The translations under genes were made by a program, and so were the position numbers. Shown here piece by piece: positions 43,078 through 52,510 of a stretch of DNA of 64,000 nucleotides (positions within the stretch are counted from its first letter, which is position 1; every line of letters begins with the position of its first letter). The stretch is from UBA4744 sp963723165 (lineage in GTDB: Bacteria; Actinomycetota; Acidimicrobiia; Spongiisociales; UBA4744), in the NCBI GenBank assembly GCA_963723165.1, contig CAVRPP010000011.1, positions 62,001 through 126,000 of the forward strand. The letters run 5' to 3'. Below the pieces are notes generated by a model. That model saw only the letters and a program-made list of their open reading frames with translations, searched no databases and had not been told where the DNA came from.

Positions 43078-44625
43078 GTGCGGAAGCATCTCGTTCCCCT
43101 TCTCGTGGTCGTGGCTATCGCCTGGGGCGGCGTCGGCGCCGCCCTGGCCTTTGGTGTGACTCCAGTTCTCGGTCTCGACCTCAAAGGGGGCACCTCGGTG
43201 ACGCTTCGGGCACCGGACGGCACCGACCCCGAAGTGCTGCAGAAGGCCGTTGAGGTCATGCAACGCCGCATCGAGAGTTTCGGGAGCGTTCAGGAACCCG
43301 AGATCCAGATCTCCGGCGACTACAACGTGATCGTCCAACTCCCCGGCGTAACCGACCGCGAGCGCGCCCTCACGGCCATCGGGCAGACCGGTGAACTGTC
43401 GTTCCGACCCGTCCTGGAATCCAGCTTCCTGGTCAGCCCGCTTCTGGTCCCCGGCCTCCTCGAATCGACGACTACCACGACCGTCGACACGACCTCAACC
43501 ACCGGAACGGATGACTCGACCACGACCAGCACCGAACTCGCGACTACAACGACGACCACCTTGCCTCCCGGCGTCGACCCGGAGACCGGGTTGACAATCG
43601 AGGACGACCCCACCACGGAAGCCTGGTTGGCAGAGTACGCCGAGGACGGAACGGTCCTGGAGGTGTACCACGTCGGACCTTCCCAGCTCAGCGGAGCCGA
43701 CCTCGACAGCGCTCTGGCCGGTTTGGGGGGCCAGATTCCCGAGTGGCAGGTTCAGCTCGACCTGTCCAACGACGGCGCAGACAAGTTTCAGGAAATGACC
43801 AAGGTGGCAGCCGGGTACCCACTCGGAGACGTTCGCAGGCAGATTGCCATCGTGCTCGACGGTGAGGTGGTTTCGGCACCGCAGGTCAACAACGATGTCG
43901 ATCCCAACGTCGGGATCAGCGGCGGATCGGCCGTGATCACGATGGGGGCAGGCGAGAACCAGCAACAGGAAGCACAGGACCTGGCGGTTGTGCTCCGGTA
44001 CGGTTCCTTGCCTGTGGCTTTCGAGCGCGACCAGGTCCAGAACGTCTCTGCCACCCTCGGTGCCGACTCGCTCAACGCGGGGTTGGTAGCCGGAGCCGGG
44101 GGTTTGATCCTCGTTGCCCTGGCCGTTGTGTTCTACTACCGCTCTCTTGGTCTGGTCACGGTGATTGGTCTCAGTGTGTTCGGCTCGCTCCTGCTTCTCG
44201 TGATCGGATTGCTGAGCCGGTATATCGGCACGACCCTGACCCTGGCCGGCGTCACCGGCATCATTGTTTCGATCGGGATCACGGCCGATTCTTACATCGT
44301 GTTCTATGAACGGATCAAAGAGGAGATGAGGGCAAAGCGTTCAATCAACGCCGCGGTTGAGGAGGGTTTCGCCCGGGCCTTTCACACCATTCTGACCGCG
44401 GACACGGTATCGATTCTGGCCGCCGTGCTGCTGTGGCTTCTCGCGGTGGGACCGGTGAAAGGGTTCGCCCTGACGCTGGGCATTGCCACCTTCCTCGACA
44501 TCATCGTGGCGTACTACTTCACCAAGAATGCGGTCTGGCTCATGGCTCGCACCCGCCTCGGCCATGGAGGCTGGTTCAGCATCGAAGGGGCCAGCGGGCG
44601 CCGGGTGAGTGAGGTCGCATCATGA
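43078..44625 (+). CDS. secD: Protein translocase subunit SecD
   Basis: 515 residues, six helices. The N-terminal helix is followed by VLGLDLKGGTSVTLRAP. The C-terminal membrane domain carries VFYYRSLGLVTVIGL, GIIVSIGITADSYIVFYERIKEE (in parts) and GFALTLGIATFLDIIVAYYF. It uses the proton gradient to help release secreted proteins at the outer face. The first periplasmic domain carries an unusual Thr/Ser-rich insertion of about 40 residues (about 125-165), similar in composition to the linker of the DUF3048 protein. GTG 43078 start. The stop overlaps the secF ATG. Confidence 0.96.
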   Translation: MRKHLVPLLVVVAIAWGGVGAALAFGVTPVLGLDLKGGTSVTLRAPDGTDPEVLQKAVEVMQRRIESFGSVQEPEIQISGDYNVIVQLPGVTDRERALTAIGQTGELSFRPVLESSFLVSPLLVPGLLESTTTTTVDTTSTTGTDDSTTTSTELATTTTTTLPPGVDPETGLTIEDDPTTEAWLAEYAEDGTVLEVYHVGPSQLSGADLDSALAGLGGQIPEWQVQLDLSNDGADKFQEMTKVAAGYPLGDVRRQIAIVLDGEVVSAPQVNNDVDPNVGISGGSAVITMGAGENQQQEAQDLAVVLRYGSLPVAFERDQVQNVSATLGADSLNAGLVAGAGGLILVALAVVFYYRSLGLVTVIGLSVFGSLLLLVIGLLSRYIGTTLTLAGVTGIIVSIGITADSYIVFYERIKEEMRAKRSINAAVEEGFARAFHTILTADTVSILAAVLLWLLAVGPVKGFALTLGIATFLDIIVAYYFTKNAVWLMARTRLGHGGWFSIEGASGRRVSEVAS

Positions 44626-45671
44626 GCCTCATAGGTCGTCTGTATCGCGGTGAAACCTCGTACGACTTCGTCGGTGCCCGTCGGACGTTTCTCATTATCT
44701 CTTCCTCATTGCTGCTCATCTCGGTCGTCAGCTTGATCTTCCAGGGTCTCAACCTCAGCCTCGACTTCCGCGGCGGCGTGGCCGTCGAAGCCGAGAACCC
44801 GGCCGGTGCGGGCGTTGGCGACGTTCGGGACGCCCTTGCCCCGCTGGGTCTTTCGGATGCCCGGATCCAACTCCTGGCCGATGGTCAAGAATTGCGGGTG
44901 CAAACGGAGGCGCTCGATCCTGACGAGGCGGATGCGTTCGTGCGGGCGGTCGCGGCGGTGGCCGGTACCGATGTCACGGATACCAGTGTCGACGAAGTGG
45001 GCCCCACCTTTGGGGCGCAGATAACCGAGCGAGCAGTGCTGGCGCTCGTGGTGTTCCTGGGGGCCGTCATCCTGTTCATGTCCTGGCGACTCGAGTGGAA
45101 GATGGCACTCAGTGGAATCGCCGCACTGACTCACGACCTGATCATTACCTTCGGGGTCTACTCCATAACGGGATTCGAGGTCACCCCGGCCACCATCATC
45201 GCCATCTTGACGATTCTCGGCTACAGCCTCTACGACACCGTCGTTGTGTTCGACAAGGTGCAGGAGAACGTAGAGACCGCCGACCGGGTACCGTTCACGG
45301 ATATCGTCAACAGGTCGATGAACCAGGTGTTGATGAGATCGATCAACACCTCATTGACCAGCTTGCTTCCGGTCGGCAGTTTGCTCTTCGTCGGTTCGTT
45401 CTTGCTGGGAGCCCGGACACTGCTCGAGTTTGCTTTGGCTCTGTTTGTCGGCATTGCGGCCGGCACTTATTCGTCGATCGGGGTTGCGTCGCCACTACTG
45501 GCGGTGTGGAAAGAGCGAGAAGAGGAATGGACCCGTATCCGGCGGCGGGCCACCAGGACAACCGAGGACGCCGTCCGCCCTTCCGTGCCGGCCCAGCCGG
45601 GCGCGGCGAAGGCCCGTCCCCGTCCTACCTCCGGCGCCACTCCGCGACCACCGAAAAAGCGGCGGCGGTAG
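44622..45671 (+). CDS. secF: Protein translocase subunit SecF
   Basis: 349 residues. It has an N-terminal helix, LNLSLDFRGGVAVEAENP (the FRGG motif), then the membrane domain with FMSWRLEWKMALSGIAALTHD (in parts) and TILGYSLYDTVVVFDKVQEN, NRSMNQVLMRSINTSLTSLL. The C-terminal tail (about 300-349) is basic and rich in Pro and Arg (RPRPTSGATPRPPKKRRR), so probably cytosolic. It is co-transcribed with secD (ATGA overlap). Confidence 0.96.
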   Translation: MSLIGRLYRGETSYDFVGARRTFLIISSSLLLISVVSLIFQGLNLSLDFRGGVAVEAENPAGAGVGDVRDALAPLGLSDARIQLLADGQELRVQTEALDPDEADAFVRAVAAVAGTDVTDTSVDEVGPTFGAQITERAVLALVVFLGAVILFMSWRLEWKMALSGIAALTHDLIITFGVYSITGFEVTPATIIAILTILGYSLYDTVVVFDKVQENVETADRVPFTDIVNRSMNQVLMRSINTSLTSLLPVGSLLFVGSFLLGARTLLEFALALFVGIAAGTYSSIGVASPLLAVWKEREEEWTRIRRRATRTTEDAVRPSVPAQPGAAKARPRPTSGATPRPPKKRRR

Positions 45672-45710
45672 GCTTCACGGCCATACAACGTCCGGATTCC
45701 CCGGCCGATG

Positions 45711-45716
45711 TACAAT
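45711..45716 (+). promoter_or_regulatory. -10 element, leaderless promoter of apt
   Basis: TACAAT is a near-perfect -10, followed by 6 nt and GTG 45723. It overlaps the codons after an upstream ATG (45708), which could then not be on the transcript. Confidence 0.6.
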
Positions 45717-45722
45717 CGTGCG

Positions 45723-46250
45723 GTGGACGCACGTAACTACGCCGAGCTGGTTCGAGACGTACTCGACTTTCCGGAACCCGGAATAGTCTTCAAGGACATA
45801 ACCCCGGTGCTGGCCAACCGCGAGGCCTTCACTGCCCTTGTTGATGACCTGGCGTCACCGTTTACGGGGAGAATCGACAAAGTGGCCGGAATCGAAGCCC
45901 GCGGCTTCATTCTGGCCACGCCGGTCGCGGAGGCTCTCCGAACCGGGTTCATTCCCATCCGCAAACCCGGCAAACTCCCATGGAAGGTTGTTCGCGAGGA
46001 CTACGAGCTCGAGTACGGCCGGGATGCCCTGGAAATCCATCAGGATGCCGTGGAGGTCGGTGACCGGGTCCTGGTCGTCGACGACGTCCTGGCGACCGGC
46101 GGGACGGCGGCCGCCGCGGTCCGGCTGCTGCGTCGTCTAGGGGCCGAGGTGGCCGGCGTTGCCGTATTTCTGGAGCTGGGATTCCTCAACGGGAAAGCAG
46201 CATTGCATGATGTGGAGCTGCACTCCCTGGTCACCTATGACGGCGGCTGA
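45723..46250 (+). CDS. apt: Adenine phosphoribosyltransferase
   Basis: 175 residues from GTG 45723; using ATG 45708 gives 180. The PRPP loop VLVVDDVLATGGTAAAAVRLL is canonical (in part, VVDDVLATGGTAAA), preceded by FKDITPVLANREAF and GIEARGFILATPVA. It converts adenine and PRPP to AMP. The GTG is favoured because TACAAT lies exactly 6 nt upstream and no ribosome site serves the ATG. It is followed by relA with a 14-bp overlap, the same apt-relA order as in mycobacteria. It competes for adenine with the deaminase at 13889. Confidence 0.95.
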   Translation: MDARNYAELVRDVLDFPEPGIVFKDITPVLANREAFTALVDDLASPFTGRIDKVAGIEARGFILATPVAEALRTGFIPIRKPGKLPWKVVREDYELEYGRDALEIHQDAVEVGDRVLVVDDVLATGGTAAAAVRLLRRLGAEVAGVAVFLELGFLNGKAALHDVELHSLVTYDGG

Positions 46251-48435
46251 ACCGGCGCTCCGACCCGACGACGCCGTTGTCGCCGAGCTTGCGCCCATTC
46301 TGGCGGCCTTCAACGCGCACTACCCGAACGCTCCCGACCGGAGAATCCATCAGGCGTATACGCTCGGCCAGAGAATGCACCTCGGCCAATTCCGGAAGAC
46401 CGGAGAGCCGTACATCAGCCACCCGCTGGCAGTCACGCAGATTCTGGCCGAATACGGCCTCGATGCCGACACGCTGGCGGCGGCTCTCCTTCACGACACA
46501 GTCGAAGACACCGATGTCACCCTGGAGGAAGTAGAGGCTGAGTTCGGTCCGGAAGTTGCGCGGATGATCGACGGGGTCACCAAGCTGGACCGGATCCGTT
46601 TTGGAACACGAGAGGAAGCCCAGGCAGCCACGATCCGCAAAATGGTGGTCGCCATGGCCCAGGATGTGCGCGTCCTGCTGATAAAACTGGCCGACCGGCT
46701 TCACAACCTCAGGACGATTGCGCCGCTGCCGCCCGCCAAACAAGAAAGAATCGGGCGGGAAACGCTCGAAGTCTATGCCCCGTTGGCCCATCGGCTCGGC
46801 GTGCAAGAGATCAAGCACGAAATGGAAGACCGCTGTTTCGCAATTCTGTATCCGAAACGGCATCTCGAGATCGACACACTTCTCCAGCAGCGGGCGCCCG
46901 AGCGAGATGCGCAGATTCGGACCGCGGTGGAACACGTCGAGGCGCTCCTACGCGACGCGGCCATCCGGGCCGATGTGACCGGCCGTCCAAAACACCACTA
47001 CTCGATCTACCGAAAGATGATGACGACCGGTTTGCCCTTCGAAAAGATTCATGATCTGATCGGGATCCGGATCATCGTCGACGACGTGCGCGACTGCTAC
47101 GCCGCACTTGGCTTGATTCACTCCGTGTGGCCGCCCGTGCATGGCCGTTTCAAGGACTACATCGCAATGCCGAAATTCAACCTCTACCAGAGCCTGCACA
47201 CGACGGTGATCGGTCCGGAAGGCAAACCGCTGGAGGTGCAGATGCGCACCGAGGAGATGCACCAAAGAGCCGAGTTCGGCATCGCCGCTCACTGGCGGTA
47301 CAAGGAGGGGATCTCCGACGACGATCTGCCGTGGATGGCCGACCTGCGGTTCCTCCAGGATGAATACGCCGACCCCAACGAGTTTCTGGCCAGTCTGAAA
47401 CTCGATCTGTACCAGGACGAGGTCTTTGTGTTGACCCCCGGCGGCGATGTCAAAACGCTCCCGCGCGGAGCGACTCCGGTCGATTTTGCATACACGGTCC
47501 ACACCGAAGTGGGCCACCGGTGCGTTGGCGCCAAAGTGAACGGTCGACTCGTCCAGCTCGCCACCAGGCTGGAATCGGGCGACATTGTTGAGATTGTGAC
47601 TTCAAAGGCCCAGGATGCGGCTCCCAGCCAGGATTGGCTGAGTTTCGTCCGCACCACCCGGGCCAAGGCCAAGATCCGTCAATGGTTCACGAAGGAGCGA
47701 CGGGAGGCCGCTTTGACGGACGGCCGGGAAAGCGTGCTGGCTGCTTTACGCAAGGAACAGTTGGGCCTCTCGGCCGCTGCCCGGGATACCCTCCTGGTGA
47801 GTGTCGGGGAACAACTCGGCCTTTCCGACCTCGATGCCGTCTTCGTTGCGATCGGAGAGGGCACCGTCGGTGCGGCCACCGTGGCCGGCCGGGTGGCCAG
47901 GCTGGCCAAACCGGAGACCCCGCGCCCGGAAGAGGGCGTGCTGCCCGACATACCCCGCGAACGACCGACGCACTCAGGCACCGGTGTGATCGTTGAAGGT
48001 CTCGACGATGTCTGGGTGCGGATCGCCCGCTGTTGCGCTCCGGTCCCGGGAGATGACATCGTCGGGTTCGTGACGGTCGGGCGGGGCGTGTCGGTGCACC
48101 GATCGGACTGCACCAACGTGGTCGCCATGGGTGACCGGACCGAGCGCATGATCGAGGTTGCGTGGGCTCCCGACCGGGTCGGACGCTTCTCCGTCTGGAT
48201 CCAGGTGGAAGCCCTGGATCGACCGAAACTGTTGCGCGATGTCACCTCGCTGATTTCCGATGTCGGCGGCAATATCCTGGCTTCCTCGTCCTCGGTGGGC
48301 CGTGACCTGGTCGCCATGCTCCGGTACGAGATCGAACTGGGCGACCCCGGACAGGTCGAGACCATGGTGGCCTCTTTCCGCGCCGTCGATTCAGTGTTCG
48401 ATGCCTACCGATTGGTTCCACGCTCCTCCAGCTAG
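46237..48435 (+). CDS. relA: Bifunctional (p)ppGpp synthetase/hydrolase
   Basis: 732 residues. The HD hydrolase domain is intact (LLHDTVEDTDVT with the HDxxED motif, residues about 80-92). The synthetase domain contains HYSIYRKMMTTGLPFEKIHD and GRFKDYIAMPKFNLYQSLHT. TGS (VFVLTPGGDVKTLPRGATPVDF) and ACT (SVWIQVEALDRPKLLRDVT) domains follow. It is therefore a full-length Rel controlling the stringent response. ATG 46237 is inside the end of apt; a longer upstream open frame is a shadow of apt. A hairpin after the stop may terminate the apt-relA message. Confidence 0.96.
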   Translation: MTAAEPALRPDDAVVAELAPILAAFNAHYPNAPDRRIHQAYTLGQRMHLGQFRKTGEPYISHPLAVTQILAEYGLDADTLAAALLHDTVEDTDVTLEEVEAEFGPEVARMIDGVTKLDRIRFGTREEAQAATIRKMVVAMAQDVRVLLIKLADRLHNLRTIAPLPPAKQERIGRETLEVYAPLAHRLGVQEIKHEMEDRCFAILYPKRHLEIDTLLQQRAPERDAQIRTAVEHVEALLRDAAIRADVTGRPKHHYSIYRKMMTTGLPFEKIHDLIGIRIIVDDVRDCYAALGLIHSVWPPVHGRFKDYIAMPKFNLYQSLHTTVIGPEGKPLEVQMRTEEMHQRAEFGIAAHWRYKEGISDDDLPWMADLRFLQDEYADPNEFLASLKLDLYQDEVFVLTPGGDVKTLPRGATPVDFAYTVHTEVGHRCVGAKVNGRLVQLATRLESGDIVEIVTSKAQDAAPSQDWLSFVRTTRAKAKIRQWFTKERREAALTDGRESVLAALRKEQLGLSAAARDTLLVSVGEQLGLSDLDAVFVAIGEGTVGAATVAGRVARLAKPETPRPEEGVLPDIPRERPTHSGTGVIVEGLDDVWVRIARCCAPVPGDDIVGFVTVGRGVSVHRSDCTNVVAMGDRTERMIEVAWAPDRVGRFSVWIQVEALDRPKLLRDVTSLISDVGGNILASSSSVGRDLVAMLRYEIELGDPGQVETMVASFRAVDSVFDAYRLVPRSSS

Positions 48436-48442
48436 ACAACCA

Positions 48443-48472
48443 TCAAGACCCCGGCGTATCCGCCGATCTTGA
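48443..48472 (+). terminator. Terminator-like hairpin after relA
   Basis: TCAAGA (48443-48448) pairs with TCTTGA (48467-48472), with GGCG/CGCC nested inside around TATC. It lies 8 bp after the relA stop and before the first prepilin gene at 48564. No U-run follows. Confidence 0.5.
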
Positions 48473-48563
48473 GGTGTACGCCGTCGGTGACCGGTGACTA
48501 GTCAGCAATGGATTTGTTCTGTTGGTCATGCGCTGTGGTGGCTGGAAGGCCGATAGATACTCC

Positions 48564-50221
48564 ATGAGGAAGTTCTCTGCCCGCTTGCACGGTGAAGACG
48601 GCTTTACCCTCGTCGAGGCGCTGGTCGCGCTCTCGCTCCTGAGTATCGCCATCATCCTCACCATTACTCCGGTTCTGGCCGGTTTCGATGTGCTCAGCGA
48701 GGCCAAGCTCGCCACTATCGCTTCCAACCTCGCCCAGGCCCGGGTGGAGGAACTCCGGTCGCTCGACTACGAAGACATCGGCTTCCCGCTCGGCGTACCG
48801 GAGGGCATCCTGGTGGCCAGCGAGACGGTGACGGCTCAAAGCATCGACTTCATCGTCACTACCGATGTCAAGTACTTCGGCAGCATCAACCCCGGTGAAG
48901 ACGTTGTTCCCCAGGGCGGCGACGGGGTCGAGGGTTTGCCCGATATGGGCATCGACTACAAAGAAGTCACGGTGACGGTCGGCCACCACTCCGGGGCCGT
49001 GAAGCCGATCGTAATGCAAACCATCATGGCACCTCCCAACATTGCCGCCCATGAAGGCAAAGCCAATGTCATCGTTGAGCTGATCAAGGAAGAGCCGGTC
49101 ACGAAACCGCCCAGCGCCGTCGGATATCCCCAGGTGGTGCTGGTCAAGGACACGGCGTTCTACCCCTTCTTGGGAACTCCCGGCCAGACGCAGCTTTTTG
49201 CCGGTGTGCCCGCCAGTGAGAGCGGAGCAACCGACTATTACTACTACGCCCGGTTGGGAGCCACCCAAACCTCCTATGAGGCCGCCGGCTGGCGGATCCA
49301 TCCGACTGACATCGATGTCGAGACCGACCGGGCCCACATGGGGCCAACCGAGACCGCCACGGTGCCTCTCCGGATCTACCGCCCGGCCGAGATCGTAGTG
49401 GAGCTCTTCGACGACACGACCCTGCTTCCGATCGTCACCGACATCGATCTGACGATCGACTACGACGGCACAATACACGGCTTCACAGAACTCGATCCCG
49501 AGTGGACGGGCACCGGCTTCACGATCACCGAGCTGAACGGCGTCCCGGTTGTCCCGGGTTCCTACGACATGACCGCCACCGCCCTCGGGTACAGCCTCGA
49601 AACCAAATTCGACGTCGTCGTTCCCGAGGATTACCCGACCGACGTCGTGCACGAAGAAGCCTTCTACCTCGAGCAGTCGACGGATGTGTTTCTTGTCGTT
49701 CTCGTCGTTGACGACGGCGGGTCGCCGATTTCGGGGGCCAGTGTGACCATCGATCCCGAATTCGAAGTCCCGTTCACGTTGACTACCGACGTCGACGGGT
49801 ACGTCGATTACTCCTGGTCCTATGACGGATTCGACGTCGCCATCGATGTCACGTCGCCCAGCGGTCACGATCCGGGCAGTGATTTCATCAACAACATCGC
49901 GGGCATCAACTCACGGACGGTCGCACTCACCTCGCCGGCCAACACCGGGGAGATCGACTTCCACGAGGACAAACCCGACTACGTGCAGTACTTCCGGTAT
50001 CGCCCGGATGGCGGCGCCCCCGACGACTGGACGGACGTCTATCCGATTGGCTCCTCAGGCGAGGCGTCCGTGACGGTTGAGCGCCGGGTGCATGGGATGT
50101 GCGGAAGGTTTGCGTGAAGCTTCGCACCAACGGCAATCCTCGAACCCGGAACGCCACGGTCAACGTGAGCGTCGGCGGAAACGCCTTCTGGTCGAGCTCT
50201 ACTGACTGCCCGAGACCATGA
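48564..50221 (+). CDS. Large PilV-like prepilin protein, frame broken near 50080
   Basis: About 552 residues if repaired. The type III signal is HGEDG/FTLVEALVAL (cleavage after G13, Glu at +5), followed by a hydrophobic helix (SLLSIAIILTITPVLAG). The exported part is beta-rich and carries a carboxypeptidase-regulatory-like module (VVLVVDDGGSPISGASVTI). One frame stops at 50117, ending in an atypical tail. A -1 shift near 50079-50081 gives APGAWDVRKVCVKLRTNG and RNATVNVSVGGNAFW, then a stop at 50219-50221 that overlaps the next ATG (ATGA). Both the plausible tail and the overlap favour one missing base. No clear ribosome site precedes ATG 48564. Confidence 0.78.
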
Positions 50222-50913
50222 AACGGACGCTCGCCCTCTTGCACCGGGACCAGCGGGGTCTCACCCTCACGGAAATGTCGGTGACCGTCATGGTCATGGG
50301 CATTGCACTCGCGGCATTCTCCTCTCTCCTGCTCGGATTCTTCGGGAACGTGGGCACCCAGTTGGCGTTGAGCGACGCCGAGCGCGAGGTGCGACCGGTG
50401 ATCCGGGAGATGGTCGTAGAGATTCGCCAGGCGGTCCCACCGTCTGAGGCCGCAACCGCCCTGCCCCTGCTGGAAATGGCTTGGAACAAGCTCACTTTCT
50501 ATAGCGACCGGCTCCCCCTGGATGGGGTGCCGGAGAAGCACACCTACGAACTGGTGAACTGCAGCAACGGAAACAACGGAGGCGTGTGTGATTTACAGAA
50601 GACTGTGATCCAAGCCGACGTTTCGTCCGTGCCACCGGCATTCACCTACGCAGACAACACGCTGGATCGCCAGGAGATTGTTCTGACGTCGGTCCTGGCA
50701 GATCCCTACTTGACCGGTGGGCCACTGTTCTCCGGGGTGAAGTGGGTGGGTACTCCTTCGGCTCGCACCACGGTCGCCTCCTGCGATGCAGTGACACGCT
50801 GCAAATTTCCGCTCGTGGTCATCGACCTGCGGGTTGATCCCAGTGTCAAGGACAACCCGGGGGACTACGAAATCCACGAAGAAGTGAGGTTGCGCAATGC
50901 CCCGGCTTCGTAA
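50218..50913 (+). CDS. PilW/PulJ-like prepilin
   Basis: 231 residues. The signal RDQRG/LTLTEMSVTVMVMG fits the type IV prepilin peptidase rule (G14 cleavage, Glu at +5), followed by a hydrophobic helix to about residue 40. The rest is a globular pilin domain with two cysteines pairs (NCSNGNNGGVC and SCDAVTRC) that may form disulfides. It overlaps the next gene by 17 bp. It is probably a minor pilin acting in pilus initiation with its neighbours. Confidence 0.82.
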   Translation: MKRTLALLHRDQRGLTLTEMSVTVMVMGIALAAFSSLLLGFFGNVGTQLALSDAEREVRPVIREMVVEIRQAVPPSEAATALPLLEMAWNKLTFYSDRLPLDGVPEKHTYELVNCSNGNNGGVCDLQKTVIQADVSSVPPAFTYADNTLDRQEIVLTSVLADPYLTGGPLFSGVKWVGTPSARTTVASCDAVTRCKFPLVVIDLRVDPSVKDNPGDYEIHEEVRLRNAPAS

Positions 50914-52456
50914 CGACTCGGGACTGGCTCTGGCCACTGTGCTGGTGAGCATTCTGGTTCTCACCCTCTTCACGACGCTCCTGTTGCGGGAAGCCATCAC
51001 CCAACGGCAGCAATCTGAGTTCCAGGCGCGCGAAGATATCGTGGTCGCCGGGGCCGAAGCCATGCTCGAGCGCTACGCGGCCAAGCTGACTCTGGACCCG
51101 CTCTATTTCATGCACTGGGTCGACGAGGGCGAACGGGCTCGGGTCTGTGTGACGGTCACCTCGGCAGGAAACGGGCAACCGGCCGTGCAGCCGGGAAACG
51201 CATGGCCGTGGCCCGATTGTGAAGAGTGGACCTATGAGGATCCCGACCGCGACGGCGACGGCAACCCGGATCAGGATTGGTATGTCCATCCCATTCTGGA
51301 TGGGGCACTGGCCGCCGCTCGTGACGACATCGGCGTCCTCATGGAAGTGTATCCGCCAAGGAATCAGCCGCTCGAAGTCCTGGTAGTTGGCAAGCGGGGC
51401 GACTGGGTTCACAGACGAGCGGTTTCGGCAACGGTGCAGGCAACGTCACTGTCGGAGTTCTACCGGGTCACCGAAAACGATCTCTCCTACGGGTCCAACC
51501 GGGAGACCTGGGGCAAGGTGTATTCGGGCGGCGATGTGAGCTACGGGACGAATGGGAGAGCGCACGCCGACGTTTTCGCCGAGGACACGATCACGAATCC
51601 TCCAACCTGGCTGGACGGTGCCGAAGGGTGGGAGAGCACCCCGAGCGGCTCGTACAACGACATCCGTGACGCCTATCCGCAACCGCTCGACTTCAACGAT
51701 TTCTGGGACGATCTCGACACCCTGGAGTCCGCCGCCTGTTCCGGCGGAGGTCTGTGTCTGGACGATGCCGACGCCGATGGTTGGCGGATTCATCCGTTTG
51801 TGACCGGAGCCGGCGAGGGGAAACTCCGGGTGTGCAAGTCGACCACCAACCACAGCGAGACCTGGTGGTGGACCAACGGGCAGTCGGCAGAGTTCAACAC
51901 CTGCACGACCGAGGATATCCCCACCAACGGGACGGTCTGGACGAACGAGCATGTGGTCATCGGGGACCGATCCTTCGCCGGCGGCTTCAACGATGACCGC
52001 CTCGGGCCCGACGGCTTCAGCGAGGCCATCTTGCGAGGGTCCCTCACGATCTACGCGGGAACGGTCACCGACAAGAAGAATGTGATCCTCAACGCCGATA
52101 CGACGTACGACGATCTCAACTCGTTCGACGTGCTCGGTCTGATCGCTTCCGACGAGGTCATCGTGTACGGAGGTGCCACCGGCGCCGACCGGGAGTTCTA
52201 CATCAGCGCGGCTTTGCTCGGTCAGTACGACAAATGGCGGGCAATCGCTCCGACCCCATCCAACTCGACCCTCATAACGAACGGGTCGATCGCCACTCGC
52301 AGTACCGGGTCGATTTCGGGGCAGTTCCCCTTTGCCCAGTACGGGTTCGACGATCGCATGCAGTATGTACGACCGCCGTTCTATCCATTGCTGGTGAACG
52401 ACTGGTCGTACGAGGACTGGACCGAGTTGCCGCTGCCTGCCTGGGCGTTGCCGTAG
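50897..52456 (+). CDS. PilX-like pilus assembly protein
   Basis: 519 residues. The N terminus NDSGLALATVLVSILVLTLFTTLLL resembles PilX-type proteins, which have a Gly before a hydrophobic helix but no Glu at +5. The exported part is long, acidic and aromatic, with a calcium-site-like stretch DPDRDGDGNPDQD (about residues 115-127) and a second LDDADADG. The last half (EAILRGSLTIYAGTVTDKKN) is beta-helical in look, as in other bacterial PilX-like or DUF4900-type proteins. It ends the three-gene prepilin cluster and probably contributes the pilus tip or a surface adhesin (inference). Confidence 0.75.
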   Translation: MPRLRNDSGLALATVLVSILVLTLFTTLLLREAITQRQQSEFQAREDIVVAGAEAMLERYAAKLTLDPLYFMHWVDEGERARVCVTVTSAGNGQPAVQPGNAWPWPDCEEWTYEDPDRDGDGNPDQDWYVHPILDGALAAARDDIGVLMEVYPPRNQPLEVLVVGKRGDWVHRRAVSATVQATSLSEFYRVTENDLSYGSNRETWGKVYSGGDVSYGTNGRAHADVFAEDTITNPPTWLDGAEGWESTPSGSYNDIRDAYPQPLDFNDFWDDLDTLESAACSGGGLCLDDADADGWRIHPFVTGAGEGKLRVCKSTTNHSETWWWTNGQSAEFNTCTTEDIPTNGTVWTNEHVVIGDRSFAGGFNDDRLGPDGFSEAILRGSLTIYAGTVTDKKNVILNADTTYDDLNSFDVLGLIASDEVIVYGGATGADREFYISAALLGQYDKWRAIAPTPSNSTLITNGSIATRSTGSISGQFPFAQYGFDDRMQYVRPPFYPLLVNDWSYEDWTELPLPAWALP

Positions 52457-52510
52457 CACCCACGGGCAAGGCGCCGGCTGAACTACCCTGATTCCCAGCT
52501 GATTCGGGAA

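Noticed and set aside
48473..48563. c-di-GMP riboswitch before the prepilin genes
   Set aside because: The expected conserved blocks of either known class are not present; only a hairpin after relA is seen.
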